DNA of 64,000 nucleotides from Ureibacillus aquaedulcis. Its GTDB lineage: Bacteria > Bacillota > Bacilli > Bacillales_A > Planococcaceae. The notes below the pieces were generated by a model that worked only from the letters and a program-made list of their open reading frames with translations, searched no databases and was not told the origin of the DNA. The stretch spans positions 248,001 through 312,000 of the forward strand of contig NZ_JAUHTQ010000002.1 of the NCBI RefSeq assembly GCF_030418165.1, in the 5' to 3' direction. The translations under genes and the position numbers were made by a program. Shown piece by piece: positions 8,991 through 19,030 of the stretch (its first letter is position 1; each line of letters opens with the position of its first letter).

Positions 8991-11024
8991 CTATAAAAGT
9001 TCAGGACTATAAATCGTATAGTTATTTTTTGAAGAGGCCTTCACGTTGTATAAGGCCTTATCAGAACTGGATAATAGTTTCTCAAGGCTTACTCCATGGT
9101 CTGGATAAAATGCAACGCCAATCGACGCTGTTGGTGCAAATAACTGTTTTGAAATCATCCAGCCCTGCTGGAGATTTTGATTAATGCGCTCAATGATTTG
9201 GTTGACCTGTTGTTTGCGCTTAATATTATCTCGAACTAGACCAGTTAAAATAATGGCGAATTCATCTCCACCCATCCGCACAACTAAATCATTAGCACGA
9301 ACGCTTCTCATTAAAGCTCTACCAAATTGAATAATAAATTCATCCCCGACATCGTGGCCAAATTGATCATTAACATTTTTAAAATTATCTCCATCGACAT
9401 AAAGGACAGCTAAAGATTCGGAACTAATATTCGAAATTTCCACTATTCTCGGAAATTCTTTATGTAGATATCGACGATTCGGCAACTGAGTAAGCGAATC
9501 ATGGAAAGCTAAAAATGAAAGCTGATTCTCTTTTTCTTTTCTGTCATTTATTTCACGGGCAACCATTATAATCTGCATCCCGCGATTGCGTATATAATCC
9601 TGAACAACTGTATAATTACATTCAGCCCAGAATTTTTGACCATTTTTTGCTTGATGGATGAGGTCAATCTTTGAATTTTTCCGTTCTGCCATGCTTTCCA
9701 ATTCATCGCTCCAGGTTTCTTTGCTTTCGGAAGTTAAAACCGCAGTATAGAATTGGCCGAGCAAATCTTTTCTTTCATAGCCGAGCTTTTCTGTATAGGC
9801 ATCGGATACATATAAAATAATCCCATCTTCATTTGTAACAACAATTAAATCATTGGTATTTTCTGTAATCAGTTTAAACATATGCTCAATATTTCGAAGT
9901 TCAGTCAGCATTCTCTTCTTTTCTGAAATATCATAGTAAACGTTAATGTATTGTATAATATCTCCATTTTCATCAAAGAACGGAATAAATGTTGTGTCAG
10001 CCCAGTAAGGCGCTCCATTTTTTGTCCGATTACAAATTTCGCCTCTCCAAACTTCACCTTTTTCTACCAAAGCAAAAATGTCATCAAAAAATTCCTTGGA
10101 ATGAGTGCGTGAATCAATCATTTCTAAAGAATTGCCAATTAGCTCTTCCCGTGTAAAACCCATTTGTTGTACAAAACGATCATTTACTTCCAATACCTTG
10201 CAATTTCGGTCCATGATTATAATTTCTGCAACACTGTTTATGGCATATTGAAAATTGGAAAGCCCATTAGAGGTAGTACGCAATTCTTTTTCTTGCAAAA
10301 TCAATTGTGTTACATCTTGTAAAATCATAAAAACTGCTACAACTGTCTCACCTTGAAGCAACGGTGAAAAAGTAGCAGTAAAGCTTCTAAGAGTTTCGTG
10401 TTTATCAATCAAAGTCAAGATTTTAGAGGTCAACCCATTGCCTTTATATGCATCTTCTAAATAGTTTCTTAGTTGATCGGGATTTTCTATAAAGTCCAAT
10501 TCAAAAAGATTTTTAAATCGGACCTCGTTCATATCTAAATTAAATTCTTCCAAGAATTGGGGGTTTGCTTCAAGAAGCCTTCCCTCATTGGACACTAAAA
10601 CAGTTGATAGGAAAGTGTTAGAGAATATGGAACGCATGAAAAGATATTTATCTTCTATATCGCGAGCAAAAGCAATTTCCTTCGTCTGCGCCAACACATA
10701 CGTACGGCCTCCATCAAAAACAGGGATGACTGTCGTTTCATACTTTTTCACTTCAGAAAGGACATAGATATAATCCTGATAACTCACTTGTTCCATCTTT
10801 TCGACCGCTTTGTGGTAATTGCTGGTTATGGTTTCACAGTCACGGTCTTTCATAACCTCGGCAACTGTTTTTCCAATTACCTTATCTGAAAGTAGCTCAA
10901 TAGAAGATTTGTTTAAATGGATATAACGATAATCCTCTCCATCTTTTTCCATAAAAAAAACAAAATCCTTGCTGTTTTCAAAAAGAATATCGAATTGGCT
11001 TTTTGGAAAGGTTTGTAAAAGCAT
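8991..11024 (-). CDS. Multi-PAS diguanylate cyclase
   Basis: A cytoplasmic c-di-GMP synthase of about 677 residues. It has four PAS/PAC modules (roughly 5-120, 125-245, 250-370 and 375-495) followed by a GGDEF domain (about 505-675). The active-site motif RMGGDEFAI is intact and the product-inhibition site RAND (RxxD) lies five residues before it, so activity with feedback control is expected. No membrane segment is seen. The ATG at 11024 is chosen because AGGAGG sits 8 bases upstream; a longer frame starting GTG at 11033 overlaps that ribosome site. It lies 22 bases downstream of dapF and may be cotranscribed. No EAL or HD-GYP phosphodiesterase is in the window. Confidence 0.92.
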   Translation of the reverse strand: MLLQTFPKSQFDILFENSKDFVFFMEKDGEDYRYIHLNKSSIELLSDKVIGKTVAEVMKDRDCETITSNYHKAVEKMEQVSYQDYIYVLSEVKKYETTVIPVFDGGRTYVLAQTKEIAFARDIEDKYLFMRSIFSNTFLSTVLVSNEGRLLEANPQFLEEFNLDMNEVRFKNLFELDFIENPDQLRNYLEDAYKGNGLTSKILTLIDKHETLRSFTATFSPLLQGETVVAVFMILQDVTQLILQEKELRTTSNGLSNFQYAINSVAEIIIMDRNCKVLEVNDRFVQQMGFTREELIGNSLEMIDSRTHSKEFFDDIFALVEKGEVWRGEICNRTKNGAPYWADTTFIPFFDENGDIIQYINVYYDISEKKRMLTELRNIEHMFKLITENTNDLIVVTNEDGIILYVSDAYTEKLGYERKDLLGQFYTAVLTSESKETWSDELESMAERKNSKIDLIHQAKNGQKFWAECNYTVVQDYIRNRGMQIIMVAREINDRKEKENQLSFLAFHDSLTQLPNRRYLHKEFPRIVEISNISSESLAVLYVDGDNFKNVNDQFGHDVGDEFIIQFGRALMRSVRANDLVVRMGGDEFAIILTGLVRDNIKRKQQVNQIIERINQNLQQGWMISKQLFAPTASIGVAFYPDHGVSLEKLLSSSDKALYNVKASSKNNYTIYSPELL

Positions 11025-11046
11025 TGAGCACACCTCCTACTTATCA

Positions 11047-12012
11047 TTAAGAAGCAAAAGAAGCGGTCTCCTTCTTAACAATTTCAAGACATTTTTCATA
11101 TTGTCCTTGTTCTTCTGTTTCATCAAAACTTACAATTTTAAATTCGTTGTCCATAATATCAAGAATATATGAAGCAGTAACAGTTGCATTTCCAATCAAT
11201 GTTAATTTGTATTCATCCTCAAGAATTTTCACTTCACATCTCACAAAACCTCCAGGATTGAATACAGTAATTACATCGTACTCTACAAATCCATTCAGCC
11301 TGGAAACAAGTGCTGAAGCTGTCATAGCTGTCCCGCAAGCATTCGTAAAGCCAACGCCGCGTTCAAAAGTACGGACAAAAATGGTGTCATTTTTCATTGG
11401 ATACACATAACTTACGTTTACGCCATCCAAACAATATTCATTTTCACTGTTTAAAAATTGAGCTAAATTTTGCTGATGCGTTCTATTTTCAATATCCTCC
11501 TGTTCCACGATTCCAATCAAATGCGGGTTAGGCACCGAAACAGCTGTGTAAGGAATTGTACTTGAGAATTCCGGTATCACTTGGTGACGAATTTCTGTTT
11601 GCTCACCGTACACCATTGGCAAACTACTTAGAGAAAATAATACAGGAGAAATTTCAACTGCATATGTCGGGATATCCTCAAATAATGGTGTTTCTTTTTT
11701 TACAAACAGATCTGCTTTCATTGTTTCAATGATAGCTTCATCTTTTCCTATATTTTCACACACGAACCTTGCCACACACCGGAGACCATTACCACACATT
11801 GAAGCTTCCGAACCATCTGCGTTGATTACGCGCATTTTTGCATCTGCCGATTCCGAAGGTAAAACAAGTAGTAGACCGTCTGCACCTTTATGATTATCTT
11901 TTTGACAAAGCCACTTCGTTAACTCTACCCAATTGAACTCATTTTCATTGTCGGTATTATATAAGTAAAATGTATTGCCAGAACCATGAACTTTTAAAAA
12001 TGTTCTTTCCAC
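11047..12012 (-). CDS. dapF: Diaminopimelate epimerase
   Basis: Interconverts LL- and meso-diaminopimelate for lysine and peptidoglycan synthesis. The two catalytic cysteines are visible: Cys73 in MCGNGLRC and Cys226 in NACGTAMTASAL. The N-terminal motif KVHGSGNTF and the HLIGIVEQ and ERGVGF segments also fit. At 321 residues it is about 40 longer than the usual 275-285, with extra sequence near the C-terminus. The start is GTG at 12012, about 10 bases after GGGAG. It is followed closely by the cyclase gene, an unusual neighbour. Confidence 0.92.
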   Translation of the reverse strand: MERTFLKVHGSGNTFYLYNTDNENEFNWVELTKWLCQKDNHKGADGLLLVLPSESADAKMRVINADGSEASMCGNGLRCVARFVCENIGKDEAIIETMKADLFVKKETPLFEDIPTYAVEISPVLFSLSSLPMVYGEQTEIRHQVIPEFSSTIPYTAVSVPNPHLIGIVEQEDIENRTHQQNLAQFLNSENEYCLDGVNVSYVYPMKNDTIFVRTFERGVGFTNACGTAMTASALVSRLNGFVEYDVITVFNPGGFVRCEVKILEDEYKLTLIGNATVTASYILDIMDNEFKIVSFDETEEQGQYEKCLEIVKKETASFAS

Positions 12013-12256
12013 TTATCATTCGCTCCCTACTTATCTTTACTTCTATCATAATTGTAAATGATTCTTGAATCAACTTAATAAATCTAATAAAAAATTTATA
12101 ATTTGTTCACAATTTTTAAAGAGAAAAAAATGTAATTTTAGATTAAAATCATTGTATAAAGTCGAAAATCTATAATATGATATTAACAGAAAATATTTAT
12201 TAATATAGTTTTTTTAGTTGTATTTTCGGGAAACTAAAATTCTTCGAAAATATTGT

Positions 12257-12285
12257 TTGACGTCCAGTTCCTTTAGGTATATTAT
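12257..12285 (+). promoter_or_regulatory. Sigma-A promoter of the GNAT gene
   Basis: TTGACG (12257-12262), a 17-bp spacer and TATTAT (12280-12285) lie 70 bases before the TTG start. The rest of the 340-base dapF/GNAT gap is AT-rich and shows no gene. Confidence 0.75.
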
Positions 12286-12354
12286 TTCAAATGTTGCCCT
12301 TGTAACAATGTAATTTTTAGATTTGCAACTATCCTAAAAAAGGAGGCGTTTCAT

Positions 12355-12903
12355 TTGTTAAAGTGTAGAGACCTTTCAGAAACAAATGAGTTATACCAAT
12401 TAATGATCCACCCAACAGTTTTCCCTTATGTTCGTCATAAAACAAACTCACCAGAAGAGTATCTATTTATAACGAAACAACTATTAGAAGAAGAACAATT
12501 AGGAAAGACTATCTCAAGAACGATAACCGATGACTGGGGTCAACCAATTGGAACTATCACTTTATATGATATTCAAGATGGAGCGGGCTTCCTTGGAACA
12601 TGGATAGGTGTGCCGTTTCAGGGCAAAGGTTATAATCAAGCAGCAAAATACGATTTTCTTAAAGAACTCTTCTTTGAAAAGGACATTCATACAGTATTTT
12701 TACGTATTCGAAAAGAAAATGAAAAATCAAAACGTGCAGCGCTAAAATTACCTTATGTAATTGATGCTACAGAAACCAATCCAGCACTATACGAAGAGAT
12801 TAATGCTGGTGAAACCAAATTCGACCTATTTAAAATACCAAGAGACTTATTCTACATCGTTTCTGCAAACGATCAATCAAACGAAGAAGAACAAGCAATG
12901 TAA
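12355..12903 (+). CDS. GNAT-family N-acetyltransferase
   Basis: A 182-residue cytoplasmic acetyltransferase of the RimJ/RimL-like group. The region about residues 55-100 contains the acetyl-CoA-binding core, with GTITLYDIQ leading to WIGVPFQGKGYNQAA. The start is TTG at 12355, supported by AAGGAGG 8 bases upstream. It is monocistronic between its own promoter and a strong terminator. The substrate cannot be predicted. Confidence 0.82.
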   Translation: MLKCRDLSETNELYQLMIHPTVFPYVRHKTNSPEEYLFITKQLLEEEQLGKTISRTITDDWGQPIGTITLYDIQDGAGFLGTWIGVPFQGKGYNQAAKYDFLKELFFEKDIHTVFLRIRKENEKSKRAALKLPYVIDATETNPALYEEINAGETKFDLFKIPRDLFYIVSANDQSNEEEQAM

Positions 12904-12926
12904 AATAAATTTTCATCATTATATAT

Positions 12927-12962
12927 AAAGCTGCCCAGAAACGATTTCTGGACAGCTTTTTT
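12927..12962 (+). terminator. Terminator after the GNAT gene
   Basis: A long stem (AAAGCTG.CCAGAAA pairing with TTTCTGG.CAGCTTT, one mismatch) with a 3-nt loop and a T-run. Confidence 0.88.
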
Positions 12963-13040
12963 GTGTATTTAACAAAATTAACGGTATATTCAGCAAAACA
13001 TACTCTATCCTACTGTAAAAGAAACATCTCGGCCTTAAAG

Positions 13041-14117
13041 TTATTTCTCGTATTGAAGAATCAAGCTAACCATTTCAGCCGGTGTTTTGGGACTTTCGGC
13101 TTTTTTCATCGCATCCACATACTCGCCGCTTTTTTTCGAAAGAGTATTGATTGCCTTCATAAAAGTACTTTTTGAGAGCATTTCTTCTTCAAGTACGTGA
13201 GCAAAGCCTTGACGTTCAAAGATATTGGCATTCAAGATCTGATCGCCGCGACTCTTGGTTGCCGAAAGCGGGACAAGAAGCATCGGTTTCTTCAGAGCCA
13301 AAAATTCAAAAATTGAGTTTGAGCCTGCACGCGACACAACCAAATCAGCTGCATACAGCAAATCCGGCAGCTCACTTGTTACGTAATCGAATTGCTTATA
13401 CCCTTTCAAACTCTCCAAACTAGTATCTACATTCCCTTTTCCGCACAGATGGATTACATTATAAGCTGCTAGAAGTTCCGGTAAATTACTTCTTAATGAG
13501 TCATTTAGGACAACGGACCCTAAACTGCCACCCATTACGAGGAGAACTTTCTTGTCATCGGTAAAACCACAAAGCTTTTTCCCTCTTATTGCGTTCCCTT
13601 CAAACAATTGTTCCCGGACAATTGAACCTGTACAAGTGGCTTGCTCGCTCGGTAAATACTTTAATGTATCCTGGAATATAGTGAACACATGCGAAGAAAA
13701 TGGCAATGCAATTTTGTTGGCAAGACCCGGGCTTACATCCGATTCGTGTATGACTACTGGAATTTTGGCTAATTTGGCCGCTACTACGACCGGTACCGAG
13801 ACGAAGCCGCCCTTTGAAAAAATCATGGTCGGTTTTACTTTCCGTATGACTGAAAACGCCTGGCCAACTCCTGCCAACACTTTAAAAGGATCAGTAAAGT
13901 TCTTCATTGAAAAATAGCGGCGTAATTTACCGCTCGCGATACTGTGATAAGGTAGTTCTGGGAAGCTTTGAGTTATTAATTCTTTTTCAATCCCGTCATT
14001 CGAACCAATATAGTGCACTTTATACCCTTCCTTTAATAATGATGGAATAATGGCCTGGTTTAATGAAACATGTCCTGCAGTTCCGCCACCCGTTAAAATA
14101 ATTGTTTTTTGTTTCAC
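13041..14117 (-). CDS. murG: MurG-type UDP-GlcNAc transferase (lipid II synthesis)
   Basis: A peripheral membrane glycosyltransferase of 358 residues that adds GlcNAc to lipid I in peptidoglycan synthesis. The N-terminal glycine-rich motif TGGGTAGHV (about 8-16), SKGGFVSVPVVVAA, HESDVSPGLAN, the second-domain MGGSLGS and the C-terminal SRAGSNSIFEFLAL motif are all present. It stands alone instead of in a mur/dcw cluster, so it may be an additional MurG paralogue, as several Bacilli carry more than one (known for the group; not testable here). Confidence 0.88.
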   Translation of the reverse strand: MKQKTIILTGGGTAGHVSLNQAIIPSLLKEGYKVHYIGSNDGIEKELITQSFPELPYHSIASGKLRRYFSMKNFTDPFKVLAGVGQAFSVIRKVKPTMIFSKGGFVSVPVVVAAKLAKIPVVIHESDVSPGLANKIALPFSSHVFTIFQDTLKYLPSEQATCTGSIVREQLFEGNAIRGKKLCGFTDDKKVLLVMGGSLGSVVLNDSLRSNLPELLAAYNVIHLCGKGNVDTSLESLKGYKQFDYVTSELPDLLYAADLVVSRAGSNSIFEFLALKKPMLLVPLSATKSRGDQILNANIFERQGFAHVLEEEMLSKSTFMKAINTLSKKSGEYVDAMKKAESPKTPAEMVSLILQYEK

Positions 14118-14317
14118 AAAAGAATCTCCTATCCAAATACAGCTAAATTGTATTTCACTTAAATTTATATGATTACAAAAGAATATAATGAAAAATGACT
14201 GATTTATTTATCAGTTATCCTTCTATTTTAGTCAATATTGTATCATATTTCATAATACGAACCATCCCTGCAGGGAAATAAAAATCCAGATAATAGTGTA
14301 TGCTGAAGAAACTTGGA

Positions 14318-14352
14318 TAAAAAAACCGAGCAAGAGTAACTCTTAGCTCGGT
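14318..14352 (-). terminator. Terminator after the CAP-domain gene
   Basis: A stem made of AACCGAG/CTCGGTT with an inner AAGAG/CTCTT extension, followed by seven T residues on the minus strand. It lies 18 bases beyond the stop. Confidence 0.85.
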
Positions 14353-14369
14353 TCGGGTAAAATTTTTGG

Positions 14370-15266
14370 TTACATTTGGATAAATTGTTGTGTCCAATAG
14401 TTGCCATCTTCAACATACCCTACTCCAATATGAGTAAAGCTGCCGTTTAGGATGTTGGCACGGTGACCTTCCGAATTCATCCATGCTTGTACCACTTCTT
14501 CAGGAGTTCTTTGACCCTGTGCGATGTTTTCACCTGCAGCACGGTACGTAATACCAGCTGCTTTTATTTGATCAAATGGGCTTCCATAAGTAGGGCTTGT
14601 ATGTGAGAAATAATTATTTGTCGACATATCTTGTGATTTGGCATGAGCAACTTTCATTAGCGGCCCATAGCTTTTTAGAGGTGCTAGACCATGTTTGGCA
14701 CGTTCTGCATTAGTTAGTTCAACCACTTTAGTTTCAAAAGCTGAAACAGAACCCTCTTCTGCTGTGGGAGCGGCAGGTTTAGTTGTTTCTACCTTCTCTT
14801 TAGATGGAGCCGAAGGTGTTGTTGGAGCTACCGATTGTGCAGGTTGCTCTGTTACAGGAACTTGCGGCACTGAAGCTTGTTCTTGTTTCTTACTCGTTTC
14901 AGGTGCAGGAGCTGCCGCTTCTGGACTTTCCACCTTATCAATGGCAGCTTCATCTTTTGACGGTGCTGCAGTCTCTACTGAATTCTTATTATTCGTTTCA
15001 TTTAATTGTTTCGTAATTAGTTTTTCTAATTGTACTTTCGAGACTTGCAGTTTATTTGATATATCTTTTAAACTATGAATATTTGTATAAGTAAAGTTAT
15101 TCTTGAAGTCTGCCAATAGATTCTCGTATTGATTCTGATTAACAACTTTCACTTCATATTTTACGAAGTTGCCTTGAGCTTCCTCCTGATTGGATGCAGC
15201 GTCTGCTGCCTGCGCTTGCGTTGAGATTAAACCTAGTGCACAAAATGTAATAAACCATTTTTTCAT
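14370..15266 (-). CDS. Secreted CAP (SCP/PR-1)-domain protein, YkwD-like
   Basis: A 298-residue exported protein. Residues 1-21 form a signal peptide (MKKWFITFCALGLISTQAQA). A charged/coiled region (about 25-100) and a long Ala/Pro/Glu/Lys-rich linker (about 100-165) follow. The C-terminal CAP domain (about 170-298) has the motifs LTNAERAKHGL, FSHTSPTYG, AGENIAQG and SEGHRANILNG. The ATG at 15266 is used because AGGAGG lies 8 bases upstream; the longer frame from TTG 15287 reads through the ribosome site. Family members are secreted or coat/envelope-associated with no agreed enzyme activity. Confidence 0.88.
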   Translation of the reverse strand: MKKWFITFCALGLISTQAQAADAASNQEEAQGNFVKYEVKVVNQNQYENLLADFKNNFTYTNIHSLKDISNKLQVSKVQLEKLITKQLNETNNKNSVETAAPSKDEAAIDKVESPEAAAPAPETSKKQEQASVPQVPVTEQPAQSVAPTTPSAPSKEKVETTKPAAPTAEEGSVSAFETKVVELTNAERAKHGLAPLKSYGPLMKVAHAKSQDMSTNNYFSHTSPTYGSPFDQIKAAGITYRAAGENIAQGQRTPEEVVQAWMNSEGHRANILNGSFTHIGVGYVEDGNYWTQQFIQM

Positions 15267-15499
15267 TTTGTATTCCTCCTCTCGCAATCAATCATATACT
15301 AGAATAATTGAAAAAAAGGAGCCATTACTTGGTCATGCTTCCAACGCAAACTTCAAACGTAGTTAAATAGCAGGTTACCGACAAATAACCAGGAATGCAT
15401 TTCCTGTAGATACAATACTTACAACTGAAAAGCTATTGACAGATTTTCGAGATTACTATACAAGTCAAAAACTTAACTTATATGACAGGCACATTACAT

Positions 15500-16402
15500 T
15501 TATTTATCACCGATCACTTCGATTTGCTGAATATTTTCACCGATCATGACAATTTTGGGTGGCATGCTGATATATTCAGGAATCCATTGAACTAATCCAT
15601 ATGCATACTGGAATAGCATCGGAGTTCGTATACCTTCAATAGGAACATAGCCTTTTATTCGATAGACAGTAGATGGGAGCGAACGAACCCATTGTTCAAA
15701 TTCTTCCTGCGAAAAGCTTTGTTTAAGTTCAATTAAACGGGAGCTTAGGTGCAAATGTGTTCCGATTTTTGCTGATTGAATCCCTTCTTTTGGAGTTTGA
15801 GCTGTTGCCTGCAAGTTTTCCAGCAAATTTAAGGGTACCCTTCCATTGGTCGTTTGTAATATAAAAGCATTAGGGTTTACACCTTGGATTTCAAATACTA
15901 CTTTTGCCTGCTCCGCTTCTGAAAGCAAGTCCATTTTATTTGCCAATAACAGATGTGCGTGCCGGATTTGTTCGATAAAGAGACTTCTGACTTGTGGGGT
16001 TAGTTTGGCGCGTTCAAGCCACAGTTTACTATCAGCAACTGTTACAATCCCCTTTATATTCAGGCTTTCTGCAAATAATGGGGAATAAACCGCATCCAAC
16101 GCTTCTACGGGATGTGCGGCGCCTGTTGTTTCGATAATCAGTACATCAAATTCGCTGTCTGCCAGCAGCGATTGTATTTGTGCTTCTGTTTTTTCTGCCC
16201 CTGAACAACAAATACACCCCTCAAGCATTTCTTTTAAAGGAATTTCTTCATCTACAGCTTGTGAGTCAAATGGCAGCTTCCCTAGTTCATTCATGATAAC
16301 AGCTGGCTTTAGGCCCTTTTCTTTCAACTGCTTTAAGACATGTGTCAGCATGGACGTTTTTCCGCTGCCTAAAAAACCGCTGAATAAATAGACATCTTTC
16401 AT
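15500..16402 (-). CDS. CobW/COG0523-family GTPase (metal chaperone)
   Basis: A 300-residue G3E-family GTPase. The P-loop SGFLGSGKTSML is at about 8-19, the metal-binding CICC motif at residues 63-66, the Walker B-like IIETTGAAHP near 92 and the guanine-specificity NKMDLLSE near 155. A CobW C-terminal domain covers about 215-300. Such proteins deliver zinc or other metals to client enzymes; the client is not evident from neighbours. No Zur-like box was recognised upstream. Confidence 0.88.
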   Translation of the reverse strand: MKDVYLFSGFLGSGKTSMLTHVLKQLKEKGLKPAVIMNELGKLPFDSQAVDEEIPLKEMLEGCICCSGAEKTEAQIQSLLADSEFDVLIIETTGAAHPVEALDAVYSPLFAESLNIKGIVTVADSKLWLERAKLTPQVRSLFIEQIRHAHLLLANKMDLLSEAEQAKVVFEIQGVNPNAFILQTTNGRVPLNLLENLQATAQTPKEGIQSAKIGTHLHLSSRLIELKQSFSQEEFEQWVRSLPSTVYRIKGYVPIEGIRTPMLFQYAYGLVQWIPEYISMPPKIVMIGENIQQIEVIGDK

Positions 16403-16524
16403 TTGAACACTTCCCTTTTTTCTTTAATTATAGTAATCGTCTTTCCATAGATAAAAAAAGTGCTGCCCATTGCTCATAATTTGAACAAAAGCAGCCCTTC
16501 TTTCATAAATCTTATTTATTACAA

Positions 16525-18024
16525 CTATTCGTTCTCAGCTTCTAATATATCTTTTGCTTTCAAAATATGTGGATCCTCGTTTTTGATTTTCTCTCTAATT
16601 GCATCCATTAATGCAAAAGTAGTTTCATTAGCAAGTACTCCATTTGCCTCCAACTGTTCGTCTGTTTGGAATGATTTAACTGCCTCTTGCGTTGCTTGGT
16701 CGAATGTTTCGTCGATCTTGCCAACTTCATAACCGAGTGCACTTAAAATTTGCTCAGCCGAACGAACTGAGGGAGAAACATTACCAATAGCGAATTCTGT
16801 CTCTGGATTAATATAAGAGGCAGTAGCATATTCTGGATACTCGACCACTTCGTCGGGTTTAATGCCCTTTTCATTAATCCAATTGCCATTTGGTGTCAGC
16901 CATTTACCTGTTGTGTATTTTAGGTTTGCACCATCTTGCAAATAGCTTACAGTTTGCACTGTTCCTTTACCAAATGAAGTTAAACCAACGAGCTTGGCGC
17001 CTGCCGATTCACTCAAGGCACCTGCCAAGATTTCAGAGGCAGAGGCACTACCATTGTCAATTAACACCACAACCGGTTGATGATACTTCTTGCCGCCTTC
17101 AGCCAGCATCATCTCAGCCTCACCTTCCCGGCCTTGCAATTGTACAATCGGTTTTCCTTCATCAAGGAATAGATTTGCTATGTCGATCGCAGAAGTTAAA
17201 AAGCCTCCTGGATTTTGGCGAACATCTAGAATTATGCTCTTCATCCCATCCGCATCAAACTCTTCCAGGAATTTTTCCAATTCATCATAGGTTTGTTCAC
17301 TAAAAGATGTAATTTGGAGATGGGCTACTTTATCTTCTCCCATTTCACCGTATACCGTTTCGATTGGAATATCATCCCTAATAATGGTCATTTCAATTAA
17401 CTCTTCAGATTCTCCACGTTGGATTGTTAACTTAACAGGAGTCCCCTTTTCACCGCGGATCAATAGCACCGCTTCGGAAGCACTCATCCCTTGGATGCTT
17501 TCGCCATCTACCGTCATGATCATATCTTCTGGTAGAATCCCCGCTTTTTCGGCAGGTGAGTTCTTGATAGGCGACACTACGACAATATTTCCATTACGTT
17601 CTTGAATTTCGGCACCAATTCCTTGGAAACTTGATGATAGATCTGAATTGAATTGTTCAGCTTGTCCCACATCCATATAATCTGAATAGGGGTCTTCCAA
17701 GGCGTCAAACATTCCGTTTATTGCACCATTAATAACCTCTTCTTCATCAATATCGACATAGTACTTACTTTTAAGTTCATCATAGGCATCGTATAGTTCC
17801 GAAAACTCTTCTCTTTCTACAGGAACTGAAACTTCAACAACTTTTTTCTCGCCAAAAGTCAGAGCAAGTATTGTTAGGCCAGCTGTCAGCAAAATTGTTA
17901 AGAAGATCAGCATAATGAAAGTAAAAGGCTTAATGCGTATAAATTTTCTTGCTGGCTTTATTTGTTCTTCTTGCTGTTCATTTTGTTCGGTATTCTCAAA
18001 TCCTTGTGGGTTTTGATCATCCAT
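16525..18024 (-). CDS. C-terminal-processing serine protease (S41 family, CtpA/CtpB-like)
   Basis: A membrane-anchored periplasm-facing protease of about 499 residues. Order: cytoplasmic acidic/polar N-terminus (1-30), a membrane anchor (about 32-56), a PDZ domain (about 95-185), the S41 peptidase domain (about 195-390) with the Ser in DNGSASASEILAG and the Lys in SFGKGTVQ, and a peptidoglycan-binding-1 domain (about 405-475). CtpB-type proteases act in sporulation signalling. The start at 18024 (MDDQNPQG) is preferred because GGTGA lies upstream; an in-frame ATG at 18042 has no ribosome site. A weak hairpin terminator with GCTGC/GCAGC arms lies around 16465-16500. Confidence 0.9.
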   Translation of the reverse strand: MDDQNPQGFENTEQNEQQEEQIKPARKFIRIKPFTFIMLIFLTILLTAGLTILALTFGEKKVVEVSVPVEREEFSELYDAYDELKSKYYVDIDEEEVINGAINGMFDALEDPYSDYMDVGQAEQFNSDLSSSFQGIGAEIQERNGNIVVVSPIKNSPAEKAGILPEDMIMTVDGESIQGMSASEAVLLIRGEKGTPVKLTIQRGESEELIEMTIIRDDIPIETVYGEMGEDKVAHLQITSFSEQTYDELEKFLEEFDADGMKSIILDVRQNPGGFLTSAIDIANLFLDEGKPIVQLQGREGEAEMMLAEGGKKYHQPVVVLIDNGSASASEILAGALSESAGAKLVGLTSFGKGTVQTVSYLQDGANLKYTTGKWLTPNGNWINEKGIKPDEVVEYPEYATASYINPETEFAIGNVSPSVRSAEQILSALGYEVGKIDETFDQATQEAVKSFQTDEQLEANGVLANETTFALMDAIREKIKNEDPHILKAKDILEAENE

Positions 18025-18204
18025 CCTATTCACCACTCTCATTTTTACACAAACGTAAAAGAATCTGCTTTAATTTAATTCCCCCGATGATCGAAGGCAA
18101 ACTTGCTTGATAAAGTTTAACATCTCTGCCCATTATACGTAAAGAAAGACTGTCATTTAATAGACAGCCTTACCAAAAGAATTATGCAAAGCACTTGATA
18201 AATA

Positions 18205-18909
18205 TTACTCTTGAATTGCAGCCTCTAATGCTACGACAATCATATCATTGAATGTAGTTTGTCGTTCTTCCGAAGATGTAGCCTCTCCAGTAATAATGTG
18301 GTCTGATACCGTTAATACAGAAAGGGCTTTACGTCCAAATTTAGCAGCTAGTGTATAAAGGGCAGCCGATTCCATTTCGACAGCCAATACACCGTAACGA
18401 GCTAATTTTTCATTCTGGTTCTCTTCTGAATAGAACATATCGGCAGTAAAGATATTTCCTACCTTTAAGTTTAAGCCAGCTTCTACACCAGCATTATACG
18501 CCTTAAGCAGAAGTTCAAAATCAGCTGTTGGGGCAAAATCAATTCCGTTAAAAATAATCTCGTTCATTTTAGAGTCAGTTGAAGCAGATTGTGCAATGAT
18601 GACGTCACGAACTTTCACATCTTTCTGGATTGCTCCACAAGTACCTACTCTGATTAATTTCTGTACCCCGTAATCCTGCATTAACTCCGTGGCATAAATT
18701 GAAATGGATGGTACACCCATACCTGTACCTTGAACTGAGACACGTTTTCCTTTATATGTACCAGTATATCCGAACATATTACGTACTTCGTTGTAGCATG
18801 TTACATCTTCTAAAAACGTTTCCGCAATATATTTTGCACGTAATGGATCTCCAGGCAATAAAATTGTTTCGGCGATGTCACCTTGTTTTGCATTAATATG
18901 GATACTCAT
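18205..18909 (-). CDS. deoD: Purine nucleoside phosphorylase, DeoD type
   Basis: A 234-residue hexameric-type phosphorylase that cleaves (deoxy)purine nucleosides with phosphate for purine salvage. Landmarks are [14 protein letters not shown] (about 19-32), the phosphate-site RVGTCGA, the nucleoside-site MEMESAAL-type segment VEMESAALY, and TVSDHI containing the catalytic Asp. The start at 18909 follows AGAGGG by 7 bases. A weak terminator-like hairpin (GGCTGTC/GACAGTC, about 18146-18170) lies downstream. Confidence 0.95.
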   Translation of the reverse strand: MSIHINAKQGDIAETILLPGDPLRAKYIAETFLEDVTCYNEVRNMFGYTGTYKGKRVSVQGTGMGVPSISIYATELMQDYGVQKLIRVGTCGAIQKDVKVRDVIIAQSASTDSKMNEIIFNGIDFAPTADFELLLKAYNAGVEAGLNLKVGNIFTADMFYSEENQNEKLARYGVLAVEMESAALYTLAAKFGRKALSVLTVSDHIITGEATSSEERQTTFNDMIVVALEAAIQE

Positions 18910-19030
18910 TAGCAATCCCTCTTTCCAAAATTATCTCATCTTAAAATATACTTGCTTTTTTAGCTTTGTGCAATGATTTACCTTTTAATACATATCTTGC
19001 AATCTTGGTTATTTTATATACCACAATTCA

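Noticed and set aside
11025-11033. GTG start for the diguanylate cyclase
   Set aside because: The GTG is part of the AGGAGG ribosome site that serves the ATG at 11024.
14215-14397. 60-codon minus-strand frame downstream of the CAP-domain gene
   Set aside because: It runs through the terminator hairpin and overlaps the end of the CAP gene; no ribosome site.
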